This document shows positions 11,918 to 23,709 of a stretch of DNA of 64,000 bases, piece after piece (position 1 is the stretch's first letter; every line of letters begins with the position of its first letter). The position numbers were made by a program, and so were the translations under genes. The notes under the pieces are model-generated. The model saw only the letters and a program-made list of their open reading frames with translations. It searched no databases and was not told the origin of the DNA. The DNA comes from Cephalopachus bancanus (lineage: Eukaryota; Chordata; Mammalia; Primates; Tarsiidae). The stretch is from the NCBI GenBank assembly GCA_027257055.1, contig JAPVLO010000003.1, positions 8,373,501 to 8,437,500 of the forward strand. Direction: 5' to 3'.

Positions 11918-12246
11918 CAGTCATGCCTTGGGATCCACTGGGGACTGGTTCCAGGACCACAAATACCAAAATCCTCAGATACTCAAGTTCCTTATATTAA
12001 ATGGCATAGTATTTGCATATAACCTGTAATGACACATCCTACCACATACTTTAAATCATCTCTATACTACTTATAAGGCCTAATACAATGTAAATGTTAT
12101 GAAAATAGTTCTTATACTGCACTGTTTTTTTATTTGTATTATACTGTTATTTTCTATTGTTTAGGGTTTTTTTTTAAAGAGTATTTTTGACCCATGGTTG
12201 GTTGAATCCATAGATGCAGAAACCTGTGCATTCTGACAGCCGACTG
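11918..12246 (+). mobile_element. MER2 (Tigger-type) DNA transposon, complete
   Basis: Starts CAGTC, ends GACTG and is flanked by TA on both sides (11916-11917, 12247-12248), as expected for a mariner/Tigger element. Internal MER2 landmarks include ACTGGTTCCAGGACC, AGTATTTGCATATAACC, ACTTTAAATCATCTCT and TTGGTTGAATCC. It is non-autonomous, with no transposase ORF. Confidence 0.93.
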
Positions 12247-12248
12247 TA

Positions 12249-13515
12249 GTAAGTTATTTTATTGCTGTCTCACAGAATATGAAATGGATTTTTCTCTTTC
12301 TAAGCTGAGACAAATCTCCTATAAACAGTTTGACCTTACAAGAAGGCAAAAGAAGCATTTAGGGCTTCCCCAGTGCCATATGCAGCCATTGCCACACTCT
12401 ATGTATGAAGGGAATATATGTGGAGAAGAAATAGCATTAATTAACATTTTTTGCCAAGTGCAGGCAATTATTACCAGCCTGCAGAGATAAACCATGAAAT
12501 TACTAATGCAAGGTTACCATTATTATTCCAATTTGCATATTCAAAATTTCCTTACTCAACTCTTGTTATAACATTTCCACAAATATTTCCAAGTATTCAC
12601 CAAAAGGAGCCTATTTGCCCATCAACAGTCTATTTACTACTGTTACAAGGTGACACTCAACCATGTTTTTTTTTCCTCTATGTCCAGTCTATATCATTGA
12701 TTGCATGTATTTCTAATAGGAATAATAATGTGTTTAGCACTGTGAAGTAAACACTCATATTCCTATTTTCAGATGGGAGTGCTGAGGCATAAAATGCTTA
12801 AGTTTGATGACTAAGATTGCTGACTCATTAAGGAAAACACTACATTTTGAAATTAGGTTTTCTCATTCTAAATTGCACTAAAAACACAACTTTTGTGAAC
12901 ATCCTAACAATTTCAACATTTACTGCTGGCTCAGCATTGAGTTATGTAGAAATAGAAAGAGTCTGGCTTTTTGTTGTTGTTAATTGTCTTGTTCTTTCAT
13001 TGGTACTTTACTCCTTCTCCTACATAGTAAGAATGTAGTAATTTAATGTCAAGAGAATCCAGCTAATTTATTTTTTTAAGTCATTTTCACCTGAAAATAA
13101 TATACAGAAAACTACACTATTTTGCTTATGAAGTTTATCATCCAACAACAGACTATATTCACTTATGAGGCAATCCTACAAAACAAGTTTATATATTTCT
13201 TTTCTGTGAATATCATGAATATCACTAACTACAATAACAGACATTTAATAGGATCTGTGTAGGAGGCCATACTTAAGGTTTGTTGGCTCATTCCTTCCCA
13301 TTAAACTTTCCACTACTTCTGCTCTTTATAACTTGTTAATGTAGGGGTGGACAGATATTTGAGGTCTCTTCCTTGCAAATAATACAATTAGTTTTCTGTA
13401 ACAAACTCCAGCTAATCTGATATGTGCTATGCCAAGTACATTTTATGAATTAACTTGGGATACTCTTGGAAGATACCAGTACACAAAAAAGAATAAGCTG
13501 CATTCTATAGGGAGT
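12249..13515. other. Unassigned AT-rich sequence
   Basis: No gene and no confident repeat, apart from a possible MIR scrap near 12735-12800 (TCCTATTTTCAGATGGGAG). Confidence 0.45.
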
Positions 13516-13519
13516 TGGT

Positions 13520-13965
13520 ATGGGCTGAATTGTGTCTTCTGAAAATTCATATGTTAAAGCCCTAATCCTCACTACCCCAAAGTGGGACTTTATTTAAAAA
13601 TTGGGCCATTGTGGCTGTAATCAGTTAATAGGCAGTCATACTGAAACGAAGGAGGAGTTCTGTAATCCAATATGACTCTGTCCTTATAAAAAGGGGAAAC
13701 TTGGACACAGATATAAAAACATATGCACAAGGAGAACATCATGTGAAGACTGGAGTTATGTTGCCACAAGCCAACAAACTTCTAAAAACTAGGAGAGAGA
13801 CTTGGAACAGATCCTTCCCTAATGCTTTTCAAGGGAGCATGGCCTGACCAACATCTTGATTTTGGACTTCTGGCCTCCAGAGCTTTGAGACAATACCTTT
13901 CTGTTGTCCTAAGCTATCCAGTTTGTGGTATTTTGTTACAAAAAACTCTAGAAAACTAGGGCAGA
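13520..13965 (+). mobile_element. MLT1-like (ERVL-MaLR) LTR
   Basis: Shows the series GGGCTGAATTGTGTCTTC, AAAATTCATATGTTAAAGCC, TGACTCTGTCCTTATAAA, ACTTCTGGCCTCCAGA and CAGTTTGTGGTATTTTGTTA, typical of MaLR LTRs. It is strongly diverged and the subfamily is not assigned. Confidence 0.7.
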
Positions 13966-14164
13966 ATGTATAAGGGAGTTGATTACTAGAACTTCTCTCT
14001 GAAATAGATGACTCCTGGAAATGCCTCAATTCTTCTGATATGTTTAGGTCAAGCATACCTCTTGATATACTAAAAGTGTTCTTTGGTCAGATTTTTTTTT
14101 AAATGATAAGATATAATAGTTAATAGAATGTTGACTTACCCTATGACATCTTAATGATAAAAGT

Positions 14165-14340
14165 CAACTTTCAATAAGTGCTTTCTATTTGCCAGGCACT
14201 AGGGGTAGCCCTATATATGCTATGCCTTTTGATCGTTTCAAAATCTGTGGAATATAGGGTAAATTTTATTCCAGTTATAGAGGTGAATAAAACTAATTTC
14301 AGCTAAAAGGCAGTGGATATGAATTCAAATCAAATCTGTA
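14165..14340 (-). repeat. MIR fragment
   Basis: Contains TGCTTTCTATTTGCCAGGCA and TAAATTTTATTCCAGTTATAG-type sequence in the order of MIR's complement. Confidence 0.55.
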
Positions 14341-14664
14341 TTATACCAAACTTTATACTCTTAACACATTGCTAGAATTGCTATAAAATCATAACATGCT
14401 TAGCATTAAACATGATAAAGAAATGTAATTGCAGGCATTTCTAACATTAATATTCTATTCTCTAGAATATTTATAAAACTTTAGTCATAATTGGCCAGCT
14501 TGAGATCCCTTTGTATTCCATTTATCAATTTATACACTATGCTAATATATAGCATGCAGCACAGGTCCCAGCTTATGGCAAGTCTCAAAGTGGAGTAAAT
14601 GAATTAAGATTAAGAATGCTTTATAAATATGATACCAGTTTTTATAAATCTGAAGAGATAGGGG

Positions 14665-14800
14665 AAAAGAATATTTATTCAGCACTTACTGCATAGTGTC
14701 GCTGTTAGTTACTACAGAAGTAAAGAGAAGAAATAGTCACTGCCCTCATTGTGCTTTATTCTAGAGCTAAGTGACCATTATGATAGACAATAATCACAGA
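14665..14800 (-). repeat. L2 3'-end fragment
   Basis: ATATTTATTCAGCACTTACTG followed by CACTGCCCTCATTGTGC matches the complement of L2's 3' end. Confidence 0.6.
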
Positions 14801-14865
14801 CAGCCACTGAGCTCTTGAAATGTGGCTAATGCAAATGGAGATTATTTCAATTGAATTTAACTTAA

Positions 14866-14956
14866 TTATTTTATTTTATTTTATGAGATGGGATCTTACT
14901 ATGTTGACCAGGTTGGAGTGCAGTGGTTATTTACAGGTGCAATCATGGTGTACCAT
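14866..14956 (-). mobile_element. Old Alu-derived monomer, left part
   Basis: T-rich start, then GAGATGGGATCTTACTATGT and GGTTGGAGTGCAGTGG. This is an old monomeric or AluJ-like copy split by the younger SINE at 14971-15268 and resuming at 15283-15346. Confidence 0.75.
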
Positions 14957-14970
14957 AGCCCCAAACTCTC

Positions 14971-15268
14971 TCTTTTTTTTTGAGTTGGAGTCTCACTCTG
15001 TCACCCAGGCTGAAGGGCAGTGGCATGCTCCCGGCCACCACAGCCTCGACCTGCTGGGTTCTAGTGATCCTTCCGCCTCAGCATTCCAAGTAGCTGGAAC
15101 TACAAGTGTGCGCTACCACGCCCGGCTAATTTTTTTGGGGGGGGATTTATTGTAGAGATGCGGTCTCGCCAAGTTGCCCAGGCGGGTCTCGAACCTGTGG
15201 GCTCAGGCAATCCACTCACCTCAGCCTCCCACAGGCGTGGGATTACAGGCTGAGACACCGAGCCGGCT
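14971..15268 (-). mobile_element. Young Alu-type SINE nested in an old Alu
   Basis: Full-length minus-strand dimer with the 14-bp target-site duplication AGCCCCAAACTCTC (14957-14970 and 15269-15282), which lies inside the older Alu. It belongs to the GTGGCATGCTCCCGGCCAC variant group. Confidence 0.96.
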
Positions 15269-15282
15269 AGCCCCAAACTCTC

Positions 15283-15346
15283 AAGTGATCCTCTCACTTC
15301 AGTCTCCCAAGGAGTTGGGACTACAGGTGCTTGCCACCATGCCAGC
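15283..15346 (-). mobile_element. Old Alu-derived monomer, right part
   Basis: Continues the host Alu: AAGTGATCCTCTCACTTCAG, GACTACAGGTGCTTGCCACC, then the element's 5' end. Confidence 0.75.
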
Positions 15347-16110
15347 TTCAGATGTGCTTTTAGTGTAAAATGCACAATAGATTTTAAAAACAGAAAGTAA
15401 AATATTCCAATAATTGATTATGCTAATTGTATGTTAAAATCATATTTTAGACATATTGGATTAAATAAAATTTGTTATTAAAATTATTATATTTTTTTAT
15501 GAAAATTAATTTACCACTTAAAAACATTTTTTGAGATAGCTACTTGAAAATGTAAATGTTCATATATGGCTTGCATTATATTTCTATTGACAGTGCTGTT
15601 CTAGAAACCAGGAGAGACGCATTAATGAATAATTGTAATAGAGGCTAAGATTTCTATGACCCAGATATGCAAGGATCCTATAGGAACACAAAAGAAAAAC
15701 TTCTAAAATAAAAAACAGTTCAGTAAGACTCCCCATAGAAGGTGATATTTGCTTTCTTATTTTCTTGCCTTCCCTTCTTCTTGCTTTCTTTCTAGCTTAC
15801 ATGTGTTCCTAATGCAGTTGTCCTAGCATAAATGAATGCTGTGATTTCCTACTACAGATATCCTGTATAAAATATCTTGAGTGCTTATGACTGCCTTCAC
15901 CAGTCATAGTAGGAGGACTTTGATAAGCCTCATGAGTTTTAGCAGGGGGAAAACAGAATGTCTGGATTAGGGACATTGTGGCATGCACTCCTTAATTATT
16001 TAGACTTCTTTTAATATTTGACTGCTTCCTCAGTCTCACTAATGAGTGTTTCCTACCAATTTACCCCCACAACCTTTTTTATTTTAAGTACAAATATATT
16101 CATAAAATTG
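15347..16110. other. Unassigned sequence, possibly old L1 near the right end
   Basis: No gene. The last ~80 bp before the solo LTR, with the ~120 bp after it (17086-17210, CCTAGGTCAAGAAATAGAAA), resemble the complement of an old L1 3' region. The LTR may therefore have landed in an L1 fossil. Confidence 0.35.
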
Positions 16111-16120
16111 AACAACTCAC

Positions 16121-17079
16121 TGCGGGGGGCCAGCCCCTGCATAGATTGGGGGTCCCTGGTAGGAAAGATGGCATCTGCAATTAAACTGGAGGAACAGATA
16201 GTAGAAAGAAGAAAGAGACTGGACAACTGATCAAAGATTGAACAGAAGTCATTTAATGGGACAAACTGCAAGCCTTTTATCCTAAAGTTTCACAGGCAAA
16301 ATCACAAGATTTTCACATGAACACAAAGCCAGGTGGATGAGGGGCGCCCCCCCCACCAGACATTTTCTCAAGCATGAGGAAGAACAATCCCAAAATTATC
16401 TTACTGTTCCTTATGCTCGGTTAATGTTCCTAAAAAGCAATGCAACAATCCCTACTTATATCATGATGTTCTAATAATCAATAATTCTAAAGCTTATGCG
16501 TACACTAACTTAAATTCTATTACCTTTCTATTCTATGCTATTTCTACTTACACAATTGCTATGGAAACTCTTAATTATAGCTCAAACCAGTTCCTAAAGA
16601 ATGTGACCCAGCCCAAAGATCATGCTGGGCTCTCCGGAATGTGGCCTAGTCCAAAGTTCACAGTGGGCCACTTCTTGAAACAGTTGATTACAATCTCTTA
16701 ACAAAATGGCTACTCTAAAATCCTATATATCTATCTTAACTTCTATAAAAATTCCTAAGTCCTAATCCTAATATATGGAGCTTGTCGCCAGCAATAGGGC
16801 TTCTCAAATGTGACCCAAGTTTGGACTGTGTCTAAGATCTAAGCCGAAACCACAGTTCATGGGAAGCAGGAACAATGAGTTTCTAAAGTTAACAATGCCT
16901 GTCATAGTCACAGAGCCTTCAGCTTAGGTCAGCAGAGATCCTTTTGACTGAGTGTGCCAAATAGAAAAAGGGAAGAGGGAATGGGGTCAACAGCTCCCGA
17001 ATACATCCTAGTGGTCTCAGGGTCCACGGCCCTCCCTGATCCCTAACGCTCAGTGTGCCTCTGTGGCCAGCTCCCAACA
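16121..17079 (-). mobile_element. Class II (ERVK-like) solo LTR
   Basis: A 959-bp unit beginning TG and ending CA on the plus strand, flanked by a perfect 6-bp duplication ACTCAC (16115-16120 and 17080-17085). Six-bp duplications are usual for class II (betaretrovirus-like) elements. Read on the minus strand it opens TGTTGGGAGCTGGCC, a class II-type start, and ends GGCTGGCCCCCCGCA. A minus-strand GATAAAAGG TATA-like box (about 16276-16284) and an ATTAAA about 25 bp on agree with a short R region. No internal genes remain, so it formed by LTR-LTR recombination. Confidence 0.8.
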
Positions 17080-17344
17080 ACTCACAAGCTTACAGCTGAT
17101 AGATTTTTCACAATAGGAATACATTCTTAAAATCCGCACCTAGGTCAAGAAATAGAAAGTGTCCTAGAAACTCCCCCAAGTCTCCTAGTCTTTACACTAC
17201 CAAAAGTAAATAGCTATGTTGACTTCTAACACCAGAGATTAGTTATGCCTGTCTTAAACTCTATGTTAATAAAGTTGTGCAGTATGTATAAGCCTCTTTT
17301 GTAGACAGTGCTCCAGCTCCTGCATATTAACTGTATCATACTTT

Positions 17345-17605
17345 TGTTTAAATAAACATAGACAGAGTACCACATGTTCTCACTTATAAGTGGACCCTGA
17401 ACATTTACCATAATACTGTAAGAAAGAGATTGGCAATAGCGGGATACTACTGGTGTCGGGGGGATGAGGGGACATAACATCAGTAAAGGTACCTGATCTC
17501 AAACCAGGCAAAGTGGGGACCAAAGGGAGGCCCAAACTTCACCTGTATTATGTCCACTTGTATACCTAATCCTGAATTGTACTACACATCTTAAAAAAAA
17601 GTGAA
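17345..17605 (+). mobile_element. 5'-truncated L1 3' end
   Basis: AGAGTACCACATGTTCTCACT, GGACCCTGAACATTTACC, a G-rich patch, TTGTATACCTAATCCTGAAT and a short A-run parallel the 3' end of the L1 at 27173-33105. Confidence 0.85.
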
Positions 17606-18480
17606 TAATCAAGAATCACCAACATATACACAGAAGAAGAGCCATACAAAAGAAAAAGAACAAATAAACAAAGATCCAGAGGGAAACAAAAATAATTAGG
17701 GAAAAGATAAGAGATGTAGTGACCCAATATCCCAGTATTAAAAGAGAACAGGAAAAACTGAGAGAAGGAAATTATCAAAGAAATAAGGGAAAAATAATTC
17801 ACAGAACTAGAGGACATGAGTCACAAGACTGAAAAGACCCATCAAGTATTCAGTATAATAAATGAATCCACAAATAATCTTGACTTTTTTAAACTGTGGA
17901 ATATTTACAGATAAAGAGATATCCTGAAAGCATCTTGAGAAAAAGAATGAGAAACTGTGGTTTCTCAGTTAGTCATCAGCAAAATTGGATATCTAGTGGA
18001 AAATACCATAGTGATGCCTAAGAATTATAAAGACAAGCTATTTTCCACTCAGAAGTCTATATTTAACCAAGGGTACTTTTAATCATGCAAGAAATTACTA
18101 ATTTTATCTCTCATTAGTGTCTTTGCAGAATTTTATTTGATGACACATTCTAGTAAAATAAGGAAGTAAATCAATACATTGGAAGATGAAGTAATCTAGG
18201 AAAGAGAAAATTTATTCTAGGAGAGAAAAGAAAAGAAGTCCCGTATTTGAAATTTTTTTTTTCTCACAGACCTAGAAGATAAACAATCTGGGTTGTGGTA
18301 AGAGGATAGATGGCACCAAGAAAAAGATAAAAAGACCAAAAAAAACCACAAAAAAAGCAAAACAAACAAACAAAAAAAACCCAAACAACCTGGTGTAATA
18401 GAATGCATGACTAAAAACTGCTAGTAATTAAGAATAGTATAAAGTCAAATAACATAAGAATAAAAGAAAGCCATCATTCA
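17606..18480 (+). mobile_element. Ancient L1/HAL1 ORF1-like remnant
   Basis: Sequences such as CTAGAGGACATGAGTCACAA, GAAAAGACCCATCAAGTA and GAGATATCCTGAAAGCATCT line up with the ORF1 region of ancient L1/HAL1. No long frame survives. The right edge is uncertain. Confidence 0.5.
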
Positions 18481-18798
18481 AACATTAAGCAAACTGAAAT
18501 GTGATATGATTTTAAGCAATTTGGGTGTAAAAAAATAGCACTCTATTTGGCCTGATGCTGGTAATAGTCTCCTTGATGTAGTACAGAAGTCATGACATTG
18601 TTTCAAAGAGAACAAAAGTACTGCTAACACACTCTGTGGTTAGCCAAATTCACAAAATTAAAAACAAACAAACAAAAAAAACAGCCCCAGGCAATGGCTT
18701 GTAACTTTTAGAGACAACATATAGGCAAAGTATAGGAGTCTAAGATCTCATTACAAGAATAGAATGTAAATATTAACTGACAATATAAAAGTAAAGTA

Positions 18799-19093
18799 AG
18801 CTGGTCTCGGTGGCTCAGCCTGTAATCCCGCACTTTGGGAGACTGAGGTGAGTGGATTGCCTGAGCCCGCAGGTTCAAGACCCGCCAGGGCAACTTGGCA
18901 AGACCTTATCTCTACAATAAATTAAAAAATTAGCTGGGTGTGGTAGCACGCACCTGTAGTTCCAGCTTCTTGGAAGGCTGAGGCAGAAGGATCACCAGAG
19001 CCCAGCAGATCGAGGCTGCGGTGGCCGGGAGTGGCCACTGCACTCCAGTCTGGGTGACAGAGTGAGACTCCAACTCAAAAAAAAAAAAAAAAA
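18799..19093 (+). mobile_element. Alu-type SINE, full-length dimer
   Basis: Plus-strand copy, GCTGGTCTCGGTGGCTCAGC to an A-tail. The flanks share an imperfect AAAAGTAAA-type duplication (18787-18798; about 19098-19108). Confidence 0.93.
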
Positions 19094-19099
19094 TAAGTA

Positions 19100-20720
19100 A
19101 AAGTAAAACTGATGAAATTGGTAGGTGAATAACTAGAAAAGGTTTGGGTTGGATGAAATTGGAGGAAAGGCCAGGGGTGTTATTATTTTCCAATTAGAAA
19201 GTGAGAAATCAAGGGAGACTGATGAAAATTAATGGAAACAATTGCATAGATCATTAATAAAATAATTTAAACAACAATATGAATATCTAACAGAGAGAAG
19301 GGAGATAGAGGATGAATGTAGGGCAATTGACCTAAAACCACATCGTTCATATTGATGAGACAGTTAAATTATTTATATTAGTAGAAACAGAAACTAACTT
19401 TAGTTAATTAGCAGAAAAAAAGTTTACTAAAAGAGTATTGAGAAATTGATACAATTTCAAGATAATATAATAATCAGGTTTAGAATTAGCTTCAGAAACA
19501 ATGTCCAATACCGCAAAACAAAACTTATCTAATGAGAACATTTCCATCATTGTGGTTGCCCCACTAAATACTAAAGAAAATCAATATCATTGAAGCCCTC
19601 AGAGCTTGTCACCCTATCCTTCTGCTACCCCAACTCACTCTGTAGAACACCTGATTGAAGCCTACTTTTCTCAACTTATTTACTTCCAGGTCAACTTCAC
19701 ACTTTTTTCCATTCGACTAGATGAAATAAAGTCACATATTTGTCCCCTAGTATCTATCCTGCTTGCAAAGAAGGCTGGGGGGACTGAGATTTCTTGTTCT
19801 TACCTTAGGGAGGTAGGCTTCCTGTGCCTGAAAGATCACCATACACAGGAAGACTATCTGAAGGTGTTGCATAACCAAAAAATTGAACAAAAGTGCATGT
19901 ATTGTCAAAAGTTAATAAATTTTAAAAAAGAGTATAAGCAGATTATCCACAGCTTTGAGATAATCAGATAATCACCAGGAGGATTAAAATGCAGAAATCA
20001 TCTCATGAGCTTGCATACATGCTAGAGAAACAGAGAACAGAAAAGGGAGGTAACAGGAGGCTTTTCATAAGAGGCTCTTCTATTGAATTTGTCATTACTG
20101 GCAGATTTTAGTTCAATAAAATTAAAAATTGAAAAGAAAAAAAAAAGGGAAAAGAAAAAGGGTAAAGATAAGAACATGTGCTTAGATAGGTAAACCAGTA
20201 AAGGATAGCTGGAAATGAAACCAAGTTCTTTCCTAAAGCAAAAAAGTAAGGAGTACAATTTAACTTAATGTGACAGATAAGGTGGAGTTTAAGCAAAAAG
20301 AAATCTTCAATACTACTGGTTCCTTTATTTTAGAGAAATTGAGAAAACGTATGTTTATATGAGGGAAAATGAAAAATAAAACAGTGGTGCCTGGGAACGA
20401 AGGAGTTTGAAATTGAAACAAAAGGCCAGATATTTGGGGTTGTAAAGAAAATGTTAGTGAGGATAAATAAGTATAGAGTTTTGGGAAAATTGTCTGTTGA
20501 GGCATGAACTAAGCAACTTTGTAAAGGATACTTTGCAGACCTAGAATCACTGTCTCTTCTGGCTGGAATTTCTGTCTATTCTGGATAGCAGTTATTTGAG
20601 TCAATGGCATGCATTCTGTTTGGATAGGTTTTTCTTCTGATAGATCAAGGCTAATTCTACACTGGTAATTGAATATCTTGGATTACATTATCTGTTTTGG
20701 ATCCATCTAGCTTATAAAAA
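19100..20720. other. Unassigned AT-rich sequence
   Basis: No recognised repeat or gene. A 121-codon ORF at 19606-19971 (+) starts from a non-ATG codon and has no recognised motif. I treat it as chance. Confidence 0.45.
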
Positions 20721-20729
20721 TCATATTCA

Positions 20730-21290
20730 CATTTTGTTATTTATTGTTATATAACTTACATACAGTGAAATGCACAAATCTTTAGTATACAGCAATATTA
20801 ATTTTTACATACATACAACTACAAAACTACAATTCATATCAAGATTTTGAAAATCCAGTATCACAGAAGTATCTTTGTGCCCCTCCCAGACAGTGCCCCT
20901 CACTAGTAACCACTATCCTGTTATCACCTTAGCTTAGCTTAGTTTTCTGTTTTTGTATAAATGCAACTGTATACAACAGAACCTTTAGTGTCTGCCTTCT
21001 TTATTCAACATTATGTCTGTCGGATTCATTTAAGTTTTTGCATGTGTTAGCAGTTCATTCTTTTTCATTACTGTGTAGTAGTCTGTTGTCTGGATATATT
21101 CTAGTTGGCATGTCTATTATCTTATTGATGGATATTTGGATGGTTTCCATTTTTAGCTATTATTAACATTCTTGTACATGCTTTCTTGTGTTGGATATTT
21201 ACCCAGGGATAGAATGACTGTTTCACAGGGTATATATGTTTAGCTTTGGTAGTAACATGTACATATATTTTGTTATGTCATCTTTGAAAT
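20730..21290 (-). mobile_element. Ancient L1 (L1M-type) 3' region
   Basis: CAACTGTATACAACAGAACC, GTGTCTGCCTTCTTTATTCA, TCATTACTGTGTAGTAGTCT, TTATTGATGGATATTTGGAT and TATTTACCCAGGGATAGAAT follow, in order, the complement of an L1M 3' region. Confidence 0.75.
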
Positions 21291-21294
21291 AATA

Positions 21295-22905
21295 TACCCC
21301 TTTCTCATATATCCTATCTTTGAAATTCATATCAAATCAATACACTTTCTTATGTTATCATTTGCATGAACTTTCTTTTTATACACTTGACTCTCTCTTC
21401 TCTTTTCCCTATTTTTCCTCCCCCCTGACTCTTTTACTCCTATTTTCACCAACTTCCAAATTATTGCTTTGAGAAAGTTAAAATCACCATTTTCTGTCTT
21501 TGCCCTACTTTTGCAATGAGGCAAGATTTTCAAAGGCTAGTTGAACTGTTATACAAATGGGTAAATTTCTGGCTAGTACTTTTCACATTTTGTGAATTTC
21601 ATAATAAAGCAAGGGTGCTATTCTGTTGTCAACATAAGCTAGCCCTTAATGGAAAAAAAGATCCTTTAGGGCATAAATTCAAACTGTAAAATGTCTGGTA
21701 GATAATATTTTTCTATTTATGTATTGAAAAATTGTAGACATTGGAAAATGGGGGTGTTTTAAATACTAACATATAAAATATGATCTATTAAATATCAATA
21801 TTGTCTTAGATTAAAAATTGGACATCAAATCCTTAAATAATTATATTAAGTAATTATTTAATTATATAATTATATAGTTATCTATTATTAAAAGAGAGGA
21901 ACCCTTTCCTGATGTATTTTTAATATTATTTTGTATATCTAATGGTGGAAATGCTGAAGTTATAGTTCCAAGACCTGGTGACCTTGGGAGGTACAGTCAT
22001 AGGACAGAAGCATAAGTAACACTCTTTCAAGCCTCCAAGTACTCTAAAGTAAAATAGAGTTAGGGATCTTGTCTAAGTAAGTCAGTAGAGGTCATGGAAA
22101 GTTTTGGGACCTGTTCTGTATGGTCCAAATAGGACTAAGCATGAAGATAAGTTTGTTAATATACTTCTGAGACTATTGTCCTGGGATTGATGTGGAGGCA
22201 ACACTTAATGGTGCCACGTAGCAAACCCTGGGTGTTCTTTATGATGAGAAATCTCATTTTGGCTCTGGCTACAAGCTGGAAATGATTCTTCCTGATCAGA
22301 AGTGTTTAAAACAATCTTCCCATTACAACAGGTATAGGTGAAAATATGTTGCTATGCCAAAAAAGACCAATGGGCAGGACAAAGGATGATATCATCTGCA
22401 AAGCATATTGGAGGAAAGAAAACCTTTGCAAAATTTATTAATAAATGCTCAGAACAAAATAAAACAACAACAAAAAAGAAAACACTACTCCAAACAAGGA
22501 CATGGGTGAAAGACTAAGAACTCATTTGAATGGGTTGAGAAACAATGAAGATAATCTTGAACAAAGGAAGTTATCATTTCTTCATATAAAATATTAAATA
22601 CAAAGTGAATAAAAGCACCTCTTTTATTTTGCATTTGTATTAACTACATTGTAATTGTTATTTTAGGCTTTAGTTTATGTTTTGCTTTTATGTTGAAATT
22701 TGCATCCATATCCTCTTATAATGTTTATATAATTCTTCTTGCAATTAAAATATGTAAATATGAGGATTTTAAAACAATTGTTTTGCTTGGCTTTCTTGTT
22801 TTGGTAATTTGCAATAGAAAAAGAACAGGTTTCGCCAACCTCAGTAACTGTACAAATAGTTCAGAAGTTCCCTTTGCTTGGTTAATTGCTATCCACATTT
22901 TAGAG
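21295..22905. other. Unassigned AT-rich sequence
   Basis: No gene or confident repeat. 21835-21885 is nearly pure A/T (TAATTATTTAATTATATAAT). Confidence 0.45.
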
Positions 22906-22911
22906 TTAATT

Positions 22912-23209
22912 CTTTTTTTTTTTTTTTTTTTTGAGTTGGAGTCTCACTCTGCTGCCCAGGCTGGAGTGCAGTGGCCGCTCCCGGCCACCACAGCCTGGAC
23001 CTGCTGGGCTCCGGTGATCCTTCCGCCTCAGCCTTCCACGTAGCTGGAACTACAGGTGCGCGCTACCACGCCCGGCTCATTTTTGATTTATTGTAGAGAT
23101 GAAGTCTCACCAAGTTGCCCAGGCGGCTCTCAAATCCGCGGGCTCAGGCATTCCACTCACCTCAGCCTCCTAAAGCGCGGGATTACAGGTTAAGCCACTG
23201 AGCCTGGTC
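22912..23209 (-). mobile_element. Alu-type SINE, full-length dimer
   Basis: T-run then both monomers. The target-site duplication TAGAGTTAATT lies at 22901-22911 and 23210-23220. Confidence 0.96.
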
Positions 23210-23340
23210 TAGAGTTAATTTTAAATCCACATTTTCCTAGAGTCAGAGTCTATCCCTAGATACCTTTTTGGAAAAAAAACCTGGAGATAATAAATATGAA
23301 AGTCATTTTCTCAACGGCCAAATTATTAATAAATCTTTTA

Positions 23341-23654
23341 TTTTGTTTATTTTATTTTATTTGTTTATTTTTTTTTAGTTGGAGTCTCACTCTGTTGTCC
23401 AGGCTGGAGTGCAGTGACACACTCATAGCCACCCCAGTATTGACCTGCTGGGCTCCAGCGATCCTTCCACCTCAGTCTTCCAAGTAGCTGGAACTATAGG
23501 TGAGCCTCACCGCATCCAGCTAATTGTCTATTTATTGTAGAGACGAGGTCTTTCCAAGTTGCCCAGGCTGATCTTGAACCTGTGGGATCAGGCAATCCAT
23601 ACACCTTGGCCTCCGAAAGTGCTGGAATTGTAGGCTGAGCCACTGAGCCCAGCC
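23341..23654 (-). mobile_element. Alu-type SINE, older copy
   Basis: Minus-strand dimer, noticeably more diverged than its neighbour (right arm GTGACACACTCATAGCCAC). The 13-bp near-duplication AATAAATCTTTTA (23328-23340) / AATGAATCTTTTA (23655-23667) flanks it. Confidence 0.92.
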
Positions 23655-23684
23655 AATGAATCTTTTAAAACAAGATATTTATTT

Positions 23685-23707
23685 CAATAATAATAATAAT
23701 AATAATA
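23685..23707 (+). repeat. (AAT)n microsatellite
   Basis: About seven AAT units (AATAATAATAATAATAATA). Confidence 0.95.
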
Positions 23708-23709
23708 CC

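Noticed and set aside
19606..19971. 121-codon ORF
   Set aside because: It starts from a non-ATG codon, has no recognised motif or neighbour, and is within chance length for 64 kb of six frames.
22690..23043. 117-codon ORF ending in Alu-like peptide
   Set aside because: The C-terminal half is translated SINE (FELESHS...GVQWPLPAT type), and no splice or coding evidence exists. Many similar ORFs across the window have the same cause.
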